Shown here piece after piece: positions 1 to 8,067 of a stretch of DNA of 27,055 nt. The DNA is taken from positions 1 to 27,055 of the forward strand of contig CAYPDC010000054.1 of assembly GCA_964409355.1 (NCBI GenBank). The letters run 5' to 3'. The translations under genes were made by a program, and so were the position numbers. Below the pieces are notes generated by a model. The model ran no database searches and was not told the DNA's origin. It was given only the letters and a program-made list of their open reading frames with translations. Source of the stretch: PCC-10605 sp964409355 (lineage in GTDB: Bacteria > Cyanobacteriota > Cyanobacteriia > Cyanobacteriales > Cyanobacteriaceae). The first letter of the stretch is position 1, and the number at the start of each line of letters is the position of its first letter.

Positions 1-287
1 GGGTGATGAGGGGAAGGGGTGATGACTTATTACTCTTCAGAAACTAAAACTTATAGTTAGAAGCTGAAAGCGTTACTATGAGGCAGTTTCTGAGGTTATT
101 TTGCGAGGCAACTATTACCCCAAATCCGCTCTTCCCTTTTCCCTTTTCCCTGCCTCGTCAGAGGCTTATTACTAAAAAACGAGATTCATCCCTTAAATCA
201 GCAATACCTAAGCAAGTATAAGAAACTATCTGTTAACAATTGAAAGTTCCGAACTCCGAACTCCGAACTCCTAATTCCTAATTCCAG
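1..287. other. Gene-free, repeat-rich flank downstream of ftsH
   Basis: I see no coding region here. The stretch holds a purine-rich direct repeat at the left edge (GGGTGATGA around 1-28), a TTCCCTT heptamer run (about 131-151), a short inverted repeat (GCCTC at 152-156 and GAGGC at 161-165 with a 4-nt loop), and the heptamer array annotated separately. The hairpin has no T-tract on either side, so I do not call it an intrinsic terminator for ftsH. Confidence 0.6.
248..285. repeat. Heptanucleotide tandem array (TCCGAAC x3, TCCTAAT x2)
   Basis: Read directly: TCCGAAC at 248, 255 and 262, then TCCTAAT at 269 and 276, ending in TCC. This is the short tandemly repeated repetitive (STRR) type known from cyanobacterial genomes. 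It ends 2 bp from the ftsH stop codon. The core AACTCCGAACT is the reverse complement of AGTTCGGAGTT seen at 17749 and 21887. Confidence 0.9.
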
Positions 288-2171
288 TTAAAGTTGAGGA
301 ATAAATTGTTCTTTTTCAGGAACTTCCGTGTATTCCGCTACTATTTGACGAAATTCATCGCCGTCAATGGTTTCTTTTTCGATTAATAAGTCCACGAGGC
401 GATCGATCACTTCACGGTTATCACGGATGATCTTTCTTGCCATTTTGTGTCCATGTTCAGCAATCATCTTGATTTGTCCATCGATACGGGCAGCACTTTC
501 TTCGGAGTATTCGGCACGATTCATCAAACCTCCTCCTAAGAATACTTCTCCTCCTTGTCCTTCAAGAGAAAGAGGACCTAATTCACTCATCCCGAACCTT
601 GTCACCATTTGACGAGCCATGGTCGAAACCTGTTGTAAGTCTCCTCCTGCACCAGTGGTTACTTCATCATCTCCGAAGATTTCTTCCTCGGCGGCACGTC
701 CACCCATTGCCCCGGCAATCCGAGCCATTAATTGGGCTTTGGTGATTAATCCTTGTTCTTCATTGGGGGTAAACCAAGTTAAACCTTGAGCTTGTCCACG
801 GGGAATTAAGGTTACTTTTTGTACGGGATCATGATCTTTGAGTAATGTACCGACGATCGCATGACCGACTTCATGGTAAGCAATGAGACGTTTACTCTTA
901 CTATCCACTAAAGGAGTGCCTTCCATCCCCGCAATAACTCTGTCAACGGCATCATCAATTTCCGCCATGGTGATTTCGGGTTTACGACGACGGGCCGTTA
1001 AAATGGCCGCTTCATTGAGTAAGTTGGCTAAATCTGCACCACTGAATCCGGGAGTACGACGGGCGATCGCCTCTATGGAAATTTCGGGAGCAATTTTTTT
1101 GTTACGAGCGTGAACTTCTAACACACCGACTCTGCCTTTGAAATCAGGGGGATCAACCATAACTTGGCGATCGAATCTTCCCGGACGCATTAAGGCACTA
1201 TCTAACACATCAGCACGGTTAGTCGCCGCAATGACGATGATACCAGTATTACCCTCAAAACCGTCCATTTCTGTTAATAATTGGTTTAAGGTTTGTTCTC
1301 TTTCATCGTTACCGCCACCGATACCAGCACCTCTTTGTCTGCCCACAGCGTCAATCTCATCGATAAAGATTAAACAAGGAGCGTTTTCCTTAGCTTTTTT
1401 GAACAAATCACGGACACGGGATGCACCGACACCGACAAACATTTCCACAAATTCAGAACCAGAAATGCTGAAGAAAGGAACACCTGCTTCCCCTGCGATC
1501 GCCTTTGCTAAGAGGGTTTTACCAGTCCCCGGAGGACCTACTAATAAGACACCTTTAGGGATTCTTGCCCCCACTGCGGTGAATTTTTCAGGCTGTTTTA
1601 AGAAAGTAACAACCTCTTGTAATTCTTCTTTAGCCTCATCAATACCCGCCACATCATCGAACATGACACCAGTTTTCGCTTCCATCATGAAACGGGCTTT
1701 GGACTTACCAAAATTCATGGCTTGTCCGGGTCCTCCCGGCATATTACTAGAGCGACGGAAAAGGAAGAATAAAGAAGCAATCAACAATACGGGGAAAACT
1801 AAATTACCCAAAATGCCCCAGATAGCACCTTCATTGCGCATAGGGTGAGAGTCAAAATTAACCCCAGATTCTCTCAATTTAGTTACCAATTCTGGAGAAG
1901 TGCCGGGTAAATCAACTCTTAATCTTTGTACTTGACGTAACTCAGGGTCGATCGCCTCTACGATTGCAGTACGACCATTTTCATAGAGATCAACACTGCT
2001 AACTCGACCTTTATCTAGGTATTCTAAAAAGCGACCATAAGTCATACGGGTACTAGCGGTATTAGTGCCACTAGCGACATTGGTGGTAGCAAAACTGCCT
2101 TGCCACACGAAAAACCCAATTACGAAGAAAGGAATAGTCCATAAAAGGACTGTACGCCATGATAATTTCAT
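288..2171 (-). CDS. ftsH: ATP-dependent zinc metalloprotease FtsH, FtsH2-like
   Basis: Membrane-anchored AAA+ protease. In cyanobacteria the FtsH2 class (Slr0228 in Synechocystis) works in hetero-hexamers in the thylakoid and removes damaged photosystem II D1 protein. The 627 residues match the expected length. A first membrane helix lies at about 8-25, a lumenal/periplasmic domain follows, and a second helix lies at about 119-139. Walker A (GPPGTGKT, about 212-219), Walker B (LIFIDEID, about 267-274) and the zinc-protease motif HEVGH (433-437) are intact. The N-terminal SWRTVLLW segment and the C-terminal EQFIPQL ending closely resemble my recollection of Slr0228. The start is ATG; no strong Shine-Dalgarno is visible. 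It is monocistronic here, divergent from the next gene. The family is certain; the FtsH2 subtype is from memory of the sequence. Confidence 0.97.
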   Translation of the reverse strand: MKLSWRTVLLWTIPFFVIGFFVWQGSFATTNVASGTNTASTRMTYGRFLEYLDKGRVSSVDLYENGRTAIVEAIDPELRQVQRLRVDLPGTSPELVTKLRESGVNFDSHPMRNEGAIWGILGNLVFPVLLIASLFFLFRRSSNMPGGPGQAMNFGKSKARFMMEAKTGVMFDDVAGIDEAKEELQEVVTFLKQPEKFTAVGARIPKGVLLVGPPGTGKTLLAKAIAGEAGVPFFSISGSEFVEMFVGVGASRVRDLFKKAKENAPCLIFIDEIDAVGRQRGAGIGGGNDEREQTLNQLLTEMDGFEGNTGIIVIAATNRADVLDSALMRPGRFDRQVMVDPPDFKGRVGVLEVHARNKKIAPEISIEAIARRTPGFSGADLANLLNEAAILTARRRKPEITMAEIDDAVDRVIAGMEGTPLVDSKSKRLIAYHEVGHAIVGTLLKDHDPVQKVTLIPRGQAQGLTWFTPNEEQGLITKAQLMARIAGAMGGRAAEEEIFGDDEVTTGAGGDLQQVSTMARQMVTRFGMSELGPLSLEGQGGEVFLGGGLMNRAEYSEESAARIDGQIKMIAEHGHKMARKIIRDNREVIDRLVDLLIEKETIDGDEFRQIVAEYTEVPEKEQFIPQL

Positions 2172-2248
2172 ATTATTTATTTTTATTGGTGTGTCAAAGA
2201 GAATAAGCCGTTAACTTATTTTATCTTTTCGTTTCTAGTGTTTATTTT

Positions 2249-2254
2249 ATTGTA
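2249..2254 (-). promoter_or_regulatory. Possible -10 element for ftsH
   Basis: On the minus strand TACAAT lies about 77 nt upstream of the ftsH ATG. No clear -35 hexamer sits at the normal spacing, so this is only a candidate. An AT-rich leader follows. Confidence 0.3.
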
Positions 2255-2427
2255 ACAACTATTGCTTAACTAAACTTAACATGGTTCTCATTTTAGTCGC
2301 AATTCGGTATTTACGCCAAAATCTACCGAAAAAATACCTTCTCCAGAATCATCGAAAATTAAGCGACAGGAGATGTCCAAGATCTGAGATTGAGATATAA
2401 TTAAAGTCGAAAGTTAAATCCGAGAAA

Positions 2428-3258
2428 GTGGTGGATGAGTTAAGAGAAGTACTAGAATTAGCCTCAGAGGAAGAATTGCAGCAGGTGACGCAGATTCTTT
2501 TTTGTCGTCGTTTCAATCCCCTCGATTATTGGCAAACTCCAACGCCAATGGATGTACAAAGTTTAGATTGGCAAACATGGTTAGATTCCATTGAAAAGAG
2601 GTTTCGGTTTTTAGCGGCTGATGGTTTTACGGTTTTGCGTCGTCAACATCATCAATTAACTTATCGGGATATTTTAATTCAGGTGTGCCGTTATCTGAAA
2701 ATTCCTTATACTCAAGGGATGGATGCGATCGCCCTTGAGTCAGAAATATTTTTATATTTGCTACACAAAGCATGGCAAAAACTGCCCCCCCATGAACAAA
2801 AATCCTTAAAATACAAAGTAATCAATGCTTTAGCCCAAAATCCCCACACAGAAGCATTACCTGTTAGTTTACAACATGATCCCCTCAAAATTTTGGCGAC
2901 GGGAGGAACTTTAGTGGCTGTAAATTCCCTGATCAAACCGTTATTATTGCAAAAAATCGCTCAACAATTTGCGATTCATTTTGCCACCTACCAAGTCACG
3001 AAAAATGTACTTGTAAAAGGCTCTCTCCTCACCGCTAATCAGTTACAAAGCTATGTCACCTTAAAAATGGCTCAAAGGGGAATGATAATGGCTTCAGCTC
3101 GATATACGGCGGTTAGGGGTTTATTTGCTTTCCTGACTCCAGCTTTATGGGCTTGTTTTTTTGCTGATTTAGGCTGGAGGGCGATCGCTACTAATTATAC
3201 TCGGATTATTCCAGTTATTTTTGCTTTTGCCCAAATACGTTTAATTCGAGGTTTTTGA
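2428..3258 (+). CDS. YaaW-like (UPF0174/DUF3944-type) protein of unknown function
   Basis: A 276-residue protein that I match, from memory of the family, to E. coli YaaW. The shared pattern runs from an acidic N-terminus (LxxxSEEEL) through YRDILIQVCRYLKIP (about 73-87) to an acidic/aromatic segment with LLHKAWQKLPPHEQ (about 110-123). The second half (about 165-270) is hydrophobic and helical, with possible membrane segments at about 222-245 and 252-270. The molecular function is unknown. The start is one of two adjacent GTG codons (2428 or 2431); no strong ribosome binding site separates them. The gene is divergent from ftsH and 19 bp upstream of the dipeptidase gene on the same strand, so co-transcription is plausible. 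Confidence 0.75.
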   Translation: MVDELREVLELASEEELQQVTQILFCRRFNPLDYWQTPTPMDVQSLDWQTWLDSIEKRFRFLAADGFTVLRRQHHQLTYRDILIQVCRYLKIPYTQGMDAIALESEIFLYLLHKAWQKLPPHEQKSLKYKVINALAQNPHTEALPVSLQHDPLKILATGGTLVAVNSLIKPLLLQKIAQQFAIHFATYQVTKNVLVKGSLLTANQLQSYVTLKMAQRGMIMASARYTAVRGLFAFLTPALWACFFADLGWRAIATNYTRIIPVIFAFAQIRLIRGF

Positions 3259-3277
3259 TAACAATGGATTTTCTAAG

Positions 3278-4006
3278 ATGATGAAACCATATCAAAATAT
3301 TATTATTAAGGAATGTAACGAGCCTTTAGTGGCAATTCCAGACACCGAATTTTATTTAGAAAACCCCTCCGCCTATGTGAAATTGGGGGCGGACTATCAG
3401 GGTAAATCCCCCTATTTTTTGAGAGAAGGGGTATTAGAAAGGTTATTGATAGCTAAACAGAAGTTAAACAAGATTAATCCCCATTGGCAAATCAAGATTT
3501 TTGACGCTTATCGCCCTGTTTCTGTGCAACAATTCATGGTGGATTATACTTTTAATGGTATTTGTCAGGAAAGAGGTATTAACCCTCAAACTTTGACAGA
3601 AGCAGAAAAAGAGAGTATTTATCAGGAAGTATTTAAAATTTGGGCGATTCCGAGCGAAAATCCCCTTACTCCTCCCCCCCATAGCACAGGAGGCGCGATC
3701 GACCTTACCATTATGGATGAGAATAGAGACATAATCCCCATGGGAGGAGAAATAGATGAATTATCCCCAATCTCTTTCCCCGACTATTATGTTAATGCCG
3801 AGAGTGAAGCCGAAAAAACCTATCATCAAAATCGACAAATACTGTTACATATAATGACAGAAGCTGGACTTAACCGTCATCTTGAAGAATGGTGGCATTT
3901 TTCCTACGGGGATCAAATGTGGGCATGGTTGCAAAATCAGGCTAATCCTTATGGTGACTATATAGCTAAATATGGGAAATATGAATTAAATATATCCCAT
4001 AATTAA
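3278..4006 (+). CDS. D-alanyl-D-alanine dipeptidase (VanX-like, peptidase M15D)
   Basis: Zinc dipeptidase that hydrolyses D-Ala-D-Ala, the free dipeptide of peptidoglycan synthesis or recycling. At 242 residues it is close to VanX/DdpX in size. The family signature is complete: FDAYRP with Arg79, HSTGGAIDL giving zinc ligands His135 and Asp142, and EEWWHFSYG giving the catalytic Glu204 and zinc ligand His207. I see no signal peptide, so a cytoplasmic location is likely. No vanH/vanA genes are nearby. A housekeeping role in D-Ala-D-Ala turnover therefore fits better than vancomycin resistance; that is inference. It lies 19 bp downstream of the YaaW-like gene and may be co-transcribed. The two ATG codons at 3278 and 3281 are equivalent start candidates. 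Confidence 0.9.
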   Translation: MMKPYQNIIIKECNEPLVAIPDTEFYLENPSAYVKLGADYQGKSPYFLREGVLERLLIAKQKLNKINPHWQIKIFDAYRPVSVQQFMVDYTFNGICQERGINPQTLTEAEKESIYQEVFKIWAIPSENPLTPPPHSTGGAIDLTIMDENRDIIPMGGEIDELSPISFPDYYVNAESEAEKTYHQNRQILLHIMTEAGLNRHLEEWWHFSYGDQMWAWLQNQANPYGDYIAKYGKYELNISHN

Positions 4007-4082
4007 GAAAACAAAGATTTAAGCCTATAGGGGCATGATATATTATGCCCTAACAAAACGACAAAAAACATACAGACAAAAA

Positions 4083-6335
4083 TTAATAGGGTGCAGTAGG
4101 AATATTTAAACCTCTGTCTCGTAAAAATTTCCCAGTTTCACGGGAAGGAGTGTAATTATAGCCAAAACCGCTATATCCTTCAGAATCATCGAGAACTTGA
4201 GGTGTTAAAATGACCACAACTTCTGAACGGGCTTGATCCTTAACCGTAGAACGGAATAAGCTACCTATCAGAGGTAAATCTCCTAAAATAGGTACTTTAG
4301 AAACCGTTGTTCTTTCTCCATCTGAAATAATTCCCGATAAAATCAAAGTTTGTCCATCCCGCAAACGAATTTTGCCCGAAGAGACAGTTCTTTCCACTAA
4401 AGGAGTAATTACGTTATCCGCCCCGCCACCACTTCTAAAGACTTGAGGATTTCCGGGTGCACTTATATTCGGATTAACTTGCAAAGTTATAAAGCCATTG
4501 TCATCTATTTTATCAACTAAGACGGATAAGGTAAGCCCCGCAGGTTCAATCACAGGAGTAGTGGTTCTTACGCCACTTAATTGATCAATAGAGGTGTTAA
4601 CACTGGTGACAACATTTTCTATCAATTTTACCGCACCAACCTGACCTTCTTGAACCACTAAGGTAGGATCAGTCAAGATTTTGGCATTACCTGAAGTAAC
4701 ATTTGCCCGAATTTGAGCAAGGAACGCTTGAGGTACGTTAAAGTTTCTTCCCGGACGTACCGTTGCAGGATTACCCGGTTGGGTGGCATCATAATTAACT
4801 CCAAAAGGAGAAATTTGACCCGAATTGGGAGAAGCAAGAGGAATTCCTTGTAGTGTTTGGGTTACACTTCTGGTAATATTATTACTTAAGTTATTAATAA
4901 TACTTTGAGTTAAAGCATTATTTTGTGATTCATTTAAAGACTGATTAAGGGTGTTATTTGCTGTTTGAGATAGTTGTTGTTGTAAAGTTCGGGTTAAATC
5001 TTCAACTTGGTCTCTGGTAAAATTGGTTGTGTTGCCAAATTGACTAAGAGTTCGATTAATTGTATCCGCAAAATTACGGTTTAGTTGATCTGTTAAATTA
5101 TTGCTAGTTGTTTGATCAACGACATTATTCAATGTATTAGATACGGTATTGGCAACGTTATTACTTAAATTATCAGTTAAATTTCGACCAAAGTCTTCGG
5201 TAATGATTATTTCACGATCGAAAGGATCAACAAGCTCGTTATCCGCATAACCGGGTATGCCAAGACCAACACCGCTAGTCCTCCAACTTTCAGGGTTAAC
5301 ATTTTGATTATTTGTGCCAAAGTTAATGACACCAACACCACCATCCTGAACAACACCAGTGTTATCAATCCCAAAGGAGAAACTAGAGCCAAAACTATCA
5401 ACTTGGTCTAATTGTATATCAACAACCTTAACATTTACAGCTACTTGGCGACGACGTGCATCTAACTGAGTAAGGAAAGAAGTTGCTGTTTGGACTAGGT
5501 GAGGTTCTCCGACTAAGGTGACGGTATCATGGATAGGGTCTGCATGAACCGTTAAACCTCTTAAAACTAAGTACTCGCTATCTTTTTCTTTACTTTCTAA
5601 GGGCTTAACTTCAAAAGTTTGAGTGATTTGACCATCTTTTTCTTCTTCTTTTAACTCCACAATATTTCCCTGTGCGCCTTGACTGTTGAGAAAACTAGCA
5701 GCCCCGATCGCACTATATTGATTAAGACGAATACTTCTGGTAATGGTACTTTTAACGCTAGGGGGTAATTTATTCCCGACAAAAACGGTGTTTCCCTGAC
5801 GATTAGCTTTTAATCCTGAAATTAATAAAACACTGTTAAACACATCGGCGATGGGCTCGTTTTCCAAATCGAGGGATACTGTTGCACTTCCCCCCTCAGC
5901 ACCTCCTTGATCTGTGAAGATAATATTCAATCCTGCCGCACGAGTTAATAAGGCTAAAACTTCCGTGGCAGGAGCATCTCTTAAAACTAAACGGGGAATA
6001 AGTGCAGATGTGCCTAAGTTCACCGTAGGTGTTGTATTGCGTACATTGGATACGGACATATCTCCCACAGGAGGAGCAACCGCCCGGGGCAAAAATTGGG
6101 GAGCAAAAACATTTGGTTGAGTGGAATCTACCTGTTTCCCATCAATTTCAATGACAGGATTGGGGACTAATACATCTTGATTTTGATTGGATAATTGAGC
6201 AATCCATTGAGGGGGCTTTTTGATAGTTAATTTTTTGTTGAGACGAGGATTAGCGATCGCTAGAGATTGCCAACACAGAAGAAGGGCGGTGGTGCCACTG
6301 AGAAACTTAACTTGATTGAAAATAAACTTATTCAT
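4083..6335 (-). CDS. pilQ: Type IV pilus outer-membrane secretin PilQ
   Basis: Secretin that forms the outer-membrane channel through which the type IV pilus passes, needed for motility and DNA uptake. A signal peptide spans about 1-28 (cleavage near AIA-NP). A proline-rich linker follows. An STN/N0-type domain lies at about 112-180, an N1-like domain at about 195-292, and the conserved secretin core at about 545-715, including VPILGDLPLIGSLF and the EVVVILTPQVL ending. No clear AMIN domain is visible at the N-terminus. Residues about 380-496 form an Asn/Thr/Gln/Ser-rich insert between the N-domains and the core (see findings). It is the last gene of pilMNOQ, 132 bp after pilO. The ribosome binding site AGGAG is 9 nt before the ATG. 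Synechocystis slr1277 is the named counterpart. Confidence 0.95.
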   Translation of the reverse strand: MNKFIFNQVKFLSGTTALLLCWQSLAIANPRLNKKLTIKKPPQWIAQLSNQNQDVLVPNPVIEIDGKQVDSTQPNVFAPQFLPRAVAPPVGDMSVSNVRNTTPTVNLGTSALIPRLVLRDAPATEVLALLTRAAGLNIIFTDQGGAEGGSATVSLDLENEPIADVFNSVLLISGLKANRQGNTVFVGNKLPPSVKSTITRSIRLNQYSAIGAASFLNSQGAQGNIVELKEEEKDGQITQTFEVKPLESKEKDSEYLVLRGLTVHADPIHDTVTLVGEPHLVQTATSFLTQLDARRRQVAVNVKVVDIQLDQVDSFGSSFSFGIDNTGVVQDGGVGVINFGTNNQNVNPESWRTSGVGLGIPGYADNELVDPFDREIIITEDFGRNLTDNLSNNVANTVSNTLNNVVDQTTSNNLTDQLNRNFADTINRTLSQFGNTTNFTRDQVEDLTRTLQQQLSQTANNTLNQSLNESQNNALTQSIINNLSNNITRSVTQTLQGIPLASPNSGQISPFGVNYDATQPGNPATVRPGRNFNVPQAFLAQIRANVTSGNAKILTDPTLVVQEGQVGAVKLIENVVTSVNTSIDQLSGVRTTTPVIEPAGLTLSVLVDKIDDNGFITLQVNPNISAPGNPQVFRSGGGADNVITPLVERTVSSGKIRLRDGQTLILSGIISDGERTTVSKVPILGDLPLIGSLFRSTVKDQARSEVVVILTPQVLDDSEGYSGFGYNYTPSRETGKFLRDRGLNIPTAPY
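4848..5200 (-). other. Asn/Thr/Gln-rich low-complexity insert within PilQ
   Basis: Encodes PilQ residues about 380-496. The segment is dominated by N, T, Q, S and spaced L/V/I residues. Related units recur, such as NLSNNVANTVSNTLNNVV and NLSNNITRSVTQTL, with NNLTDQLNRNF and NALTQSIINNL in between. Hydrophobic residues fall roughly every three to four positions, compatible with an amphipathic helix. Whether it is folded is unknown. Confidence 0.7.
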
Positions 6336-6426
6336 CGGTTTATACTCCTACACACATAAGAATTTTAAAGGATTAAACTCAAAACATGAAAAAAATGATC
6401 ATTAAGTAAAATTAAGAATAGAACAA

Positions 6427-6467
6427 GTGCGATCCGCCGAAGGGATCTGTTTCCTCCCGACACGCAC
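6427..6467 (-). ncRNA. Predicted structured element between pilO and pilQ
   Basis: On the minus strand the transcript immediately after the pilO stop can pair GTGC (6427-6430) with GCAC (6464-6467), and GATCC with GGATC (6431-6435 and 6443-6447). The apical loop contains C-TTCG-G. A one-sided unpaired segment of about 16 nt carries the purine-rich GGGAGGAAA. No T-tract follows, so it is not a classical terminator. It could be a processing or stability element that sets PilQ levels apart from PilMNO. This is hand-folded and the function is inference. Confidence 0.4.
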
Positions 6468-7217
6468 CTATTTTTGTGCTTCTCCTTCAGCAGGAGGTGC
6501 TTCTTGGGCCACCGGTTGTAAATCAGGAAAAACGGCTTTTAATGTGAGAGTAGTTTTTAGTTTTGGTTCTTGAACCACTGAAAGACTGTCATTTTCCAGT
6601 AGGTAGATTGGCGGTTCTAAAATACTGGTATTCAAATTTTGCACCACCAAAAGGGGTTGTAATCTTTCCAAATCTTGTAAAAAGAACTGTAACTGAGAAA
6701 AACCTCCCTCTATGTCTAAATTATAAGTTTGTACTTGTAAATTATTATTAGCTAAATTGCCCAAAGAGTCATTAGTAACTTTTTCTTTATCTCCTGTTGG
6801 TACATAGCTATTCATTCTAATATTGCTAAGATTAGCAAAATTATTGACATCGAGTAATAATGTTTCTAGGTTTTGAGTTTGGGTAAAAAACTGCAAGACA
6901 TCTTCTTTGAGATCTTTTGCCTCTTCTAAATCTCCCTGTTTTTGAGCAATAATCTGTTCGAGTTTAGTAGAACTTAACTGATTTAACTGATCTTGCTTCT
7001 GCTGTCTTTGTTGATTCAGTTCCGACAATTCCCCTAATACCGGCATTATCTGACTGATGAACAAATAACCAGCAATTAAAAATCCCCCCACTCCTACAGC
7101 AATACCAGTAACTTTTGGGGTAAACGTTACACCAAAGGCACTCGGATAACTAGATTCCTCGCCAAAACCTTCGTCTTGGGAATCAAATTCATCTGAGGTA
7201 GTAAAAGATGTTGTCAT
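6468..7217 (-). CDS. pilO: Type IV pilus inner-membrane protein PilO
   Basis: Inner-membrane member of the type IV pilus alignment subcomplex, which links cytoplasmic PilM to the secretin PilQ. The 249 residues show a cytoplasmic acidic N-terminus, one membrane helix (about 35-57), a coiled coil (about 62-108, rich in Q, K and L), and a periplasmic alpha/beta domain. The C-terminal tail is Pro/Glu-rich. The identification rests on this architecture and on its position between pilN and pilQ (slr1276 in Synechocystis). The ATG overlaps the pilN stop (ATGA at 7214-7217), indicating translational coupling. The tail ends EGEAQK, like the EGEAQQ ending of PilN. Confidence 0.88.
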   Translation of the reverse strand: MTTSFTTSDEFDSQDEGFGEESSYPSAFGVTFTPKVTGIAVGVGGFLIAGYLFISQIMPVLGELSELNQQRQQKQDQLNQLSSTKLEQIIAQKQGDLEEAKDLKEDVLQFFTQTQNLETLLLDVNNFANLSNIRMNSYVPTGDKEKVTNDSLGNLANNNLQVQTYNLDIEGGFSQLQFFLQDLERLQPLLVVQNLNTSILEPPIYLLENDSLSVVQEPKLKTTLTLKAVFPDLQPVAQEAPPAEGEAQK

Positions 7218-8065
7218 TGTTGAGCCTCTCCTTCTTTTGGTTGTTGTTCTTCTTTCGCTTCTTCAGCAACAGATGTTAGTTGTAAAACTCCTTTTCTTTG
7301 TAGATTGCTAAGTCTTGATACTAGACCGATCGCACCCCGTCGATTAAGTAAATTTAATAATTGATCCGAGGAAAGATCACTGATTTCGGTAGTAATAGTA
7401 TAATTAACTACTTGAGGTAAAGTTAAGTCCATCGCCCCTTGCCCTGCCCCAGTAGTAACGCCTTGTGTCCCCCCTTCTCCTTCGGGGTTTAACTCGGCGC
7501 GATCGAAGATCACCGTACTAGGATTTTCAGTGATGCTACTAGTAGTCAATCTCGTATTTTCACCATTGAGAAAGGGAGAGTTTTTCAAAGTTAAGAGGAA
7601 ATCATTTACATTGTCATAAGATTCTCCGTAACCATTAATAGTTAAGCTTTTAATGTCATTTTGAGTGATGGAATTAATTTGAATATTCGGTGGGGTAACA
7701 TAGGCAATTTCCGCCAACATCGCTGACCAGGGCTTAATATAATTAAAAACACTGGCAAGAATCCCAATCTCCCGATTGATATTCTCAATTTCCTTTTGAA
7801 TTTGTTGTGCCTGTTGATTTTGTCCCTGTAATCGTTGAATTTCTGCGTCCAACTCAGCAATGGTTTTATTGGTACTGGTTTTTTGTCCATTCAGAAGCAC
7901 TAACGCACCACCTACCGCCGCAACAAAAGCGACTCCAACTCCTGCACCAATGAAAATAGGAATTCTTTCACTTAAAGGAGTTGCGGACTTCTTAACAAAA
8001 GCTTTAGTAGTACCTGTTGAATCTAACTTGCGATCCTTTAAAAAGTTAATATCAATGTTATACAT
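7214..8065 (-). CDS. pilN: Type IV pilus inner-membrane protein PilN
   Basis: PilN anchors PilM at the membrane through a short cytoplasmic N-terminal peptide. Here that peptide reads INFLKDRK (about 6-13), the counterpart of the INLLP-type motif. One membrane helix (about 35-58) is followed by a Gln/Glu-rich coiled coil (about 62-101) and a periplasmic domain beginning near the VTPPNIQINSI segment. At 283 residues it is somewhat long because of a Gly/Glu-rich stretch and an acidic Gln-rich tail. It starts 2 bp after the pilM stop and overlaps pilO by 4 bp, so the three genes are tightly coupled. No pilP is present between pilO and pilQ. Confidence 0.9.
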   Translation of the reverse strand: MYNIDINFLKDRKLDSTGTTKAFVKKSATPLSERIPIFIGAGVGVAFVAAVGGALVLLNGQKTSTNKTIAELDAEIQRLQGQNQQAQQIQKEIENINREIGILASVFNYIKPWSAMLAEIAYVTPPNIQINSITQNDIKSLTINGYGESYDNVNDFLLTLKNSPFLNGENTRLTTSSITENPSTVIFDRAELNPEGEGGTQGVTTGAGQGAMDLTLPQVVNYTITTEISDLSSDQLLNLLNRRGAIGLVSRLSNLQRKGVLQLTSVAEEAKEEQQPKEGEAQQ

Positions 8066-8067
8066 AA

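Noticed and set aside
152..165. GCCTC-GTCA-GAGGC hairpin as a terminator of ftsH
   Set aside because: There is no T-run on the minus strand after it, and it lies more than 120 bp past the stop.
1138..1848. A long plus-strand open frame (236 codons) inside ftsH
   Set aside because: It lies antisense to the conserved AAA+ region and its product has no recognisable motif. The ftsH frame explains the sequence fully.
2726..3190. GCGATCGC octamers scattered through the window
   Set aside because: This is the HIP1 repeat common to many cyanobacterial genomes. It is useful for placing the organism but not new.
3278..4006. VanX-like gene as a sign of vancomycin resistance
   Set aside because: No vanH, vanA or vanRS genes are present. 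D-Ala-D-Ala dipeptidases occur in many bacteria as housekeeping enzymes.
6970..8065. Absence of pilP in the pilus operon as a possible gene loss
   Set aside because: Cyanobacterial type IV pilus operons are known as pilMNOQ without pilP, so this is normal.
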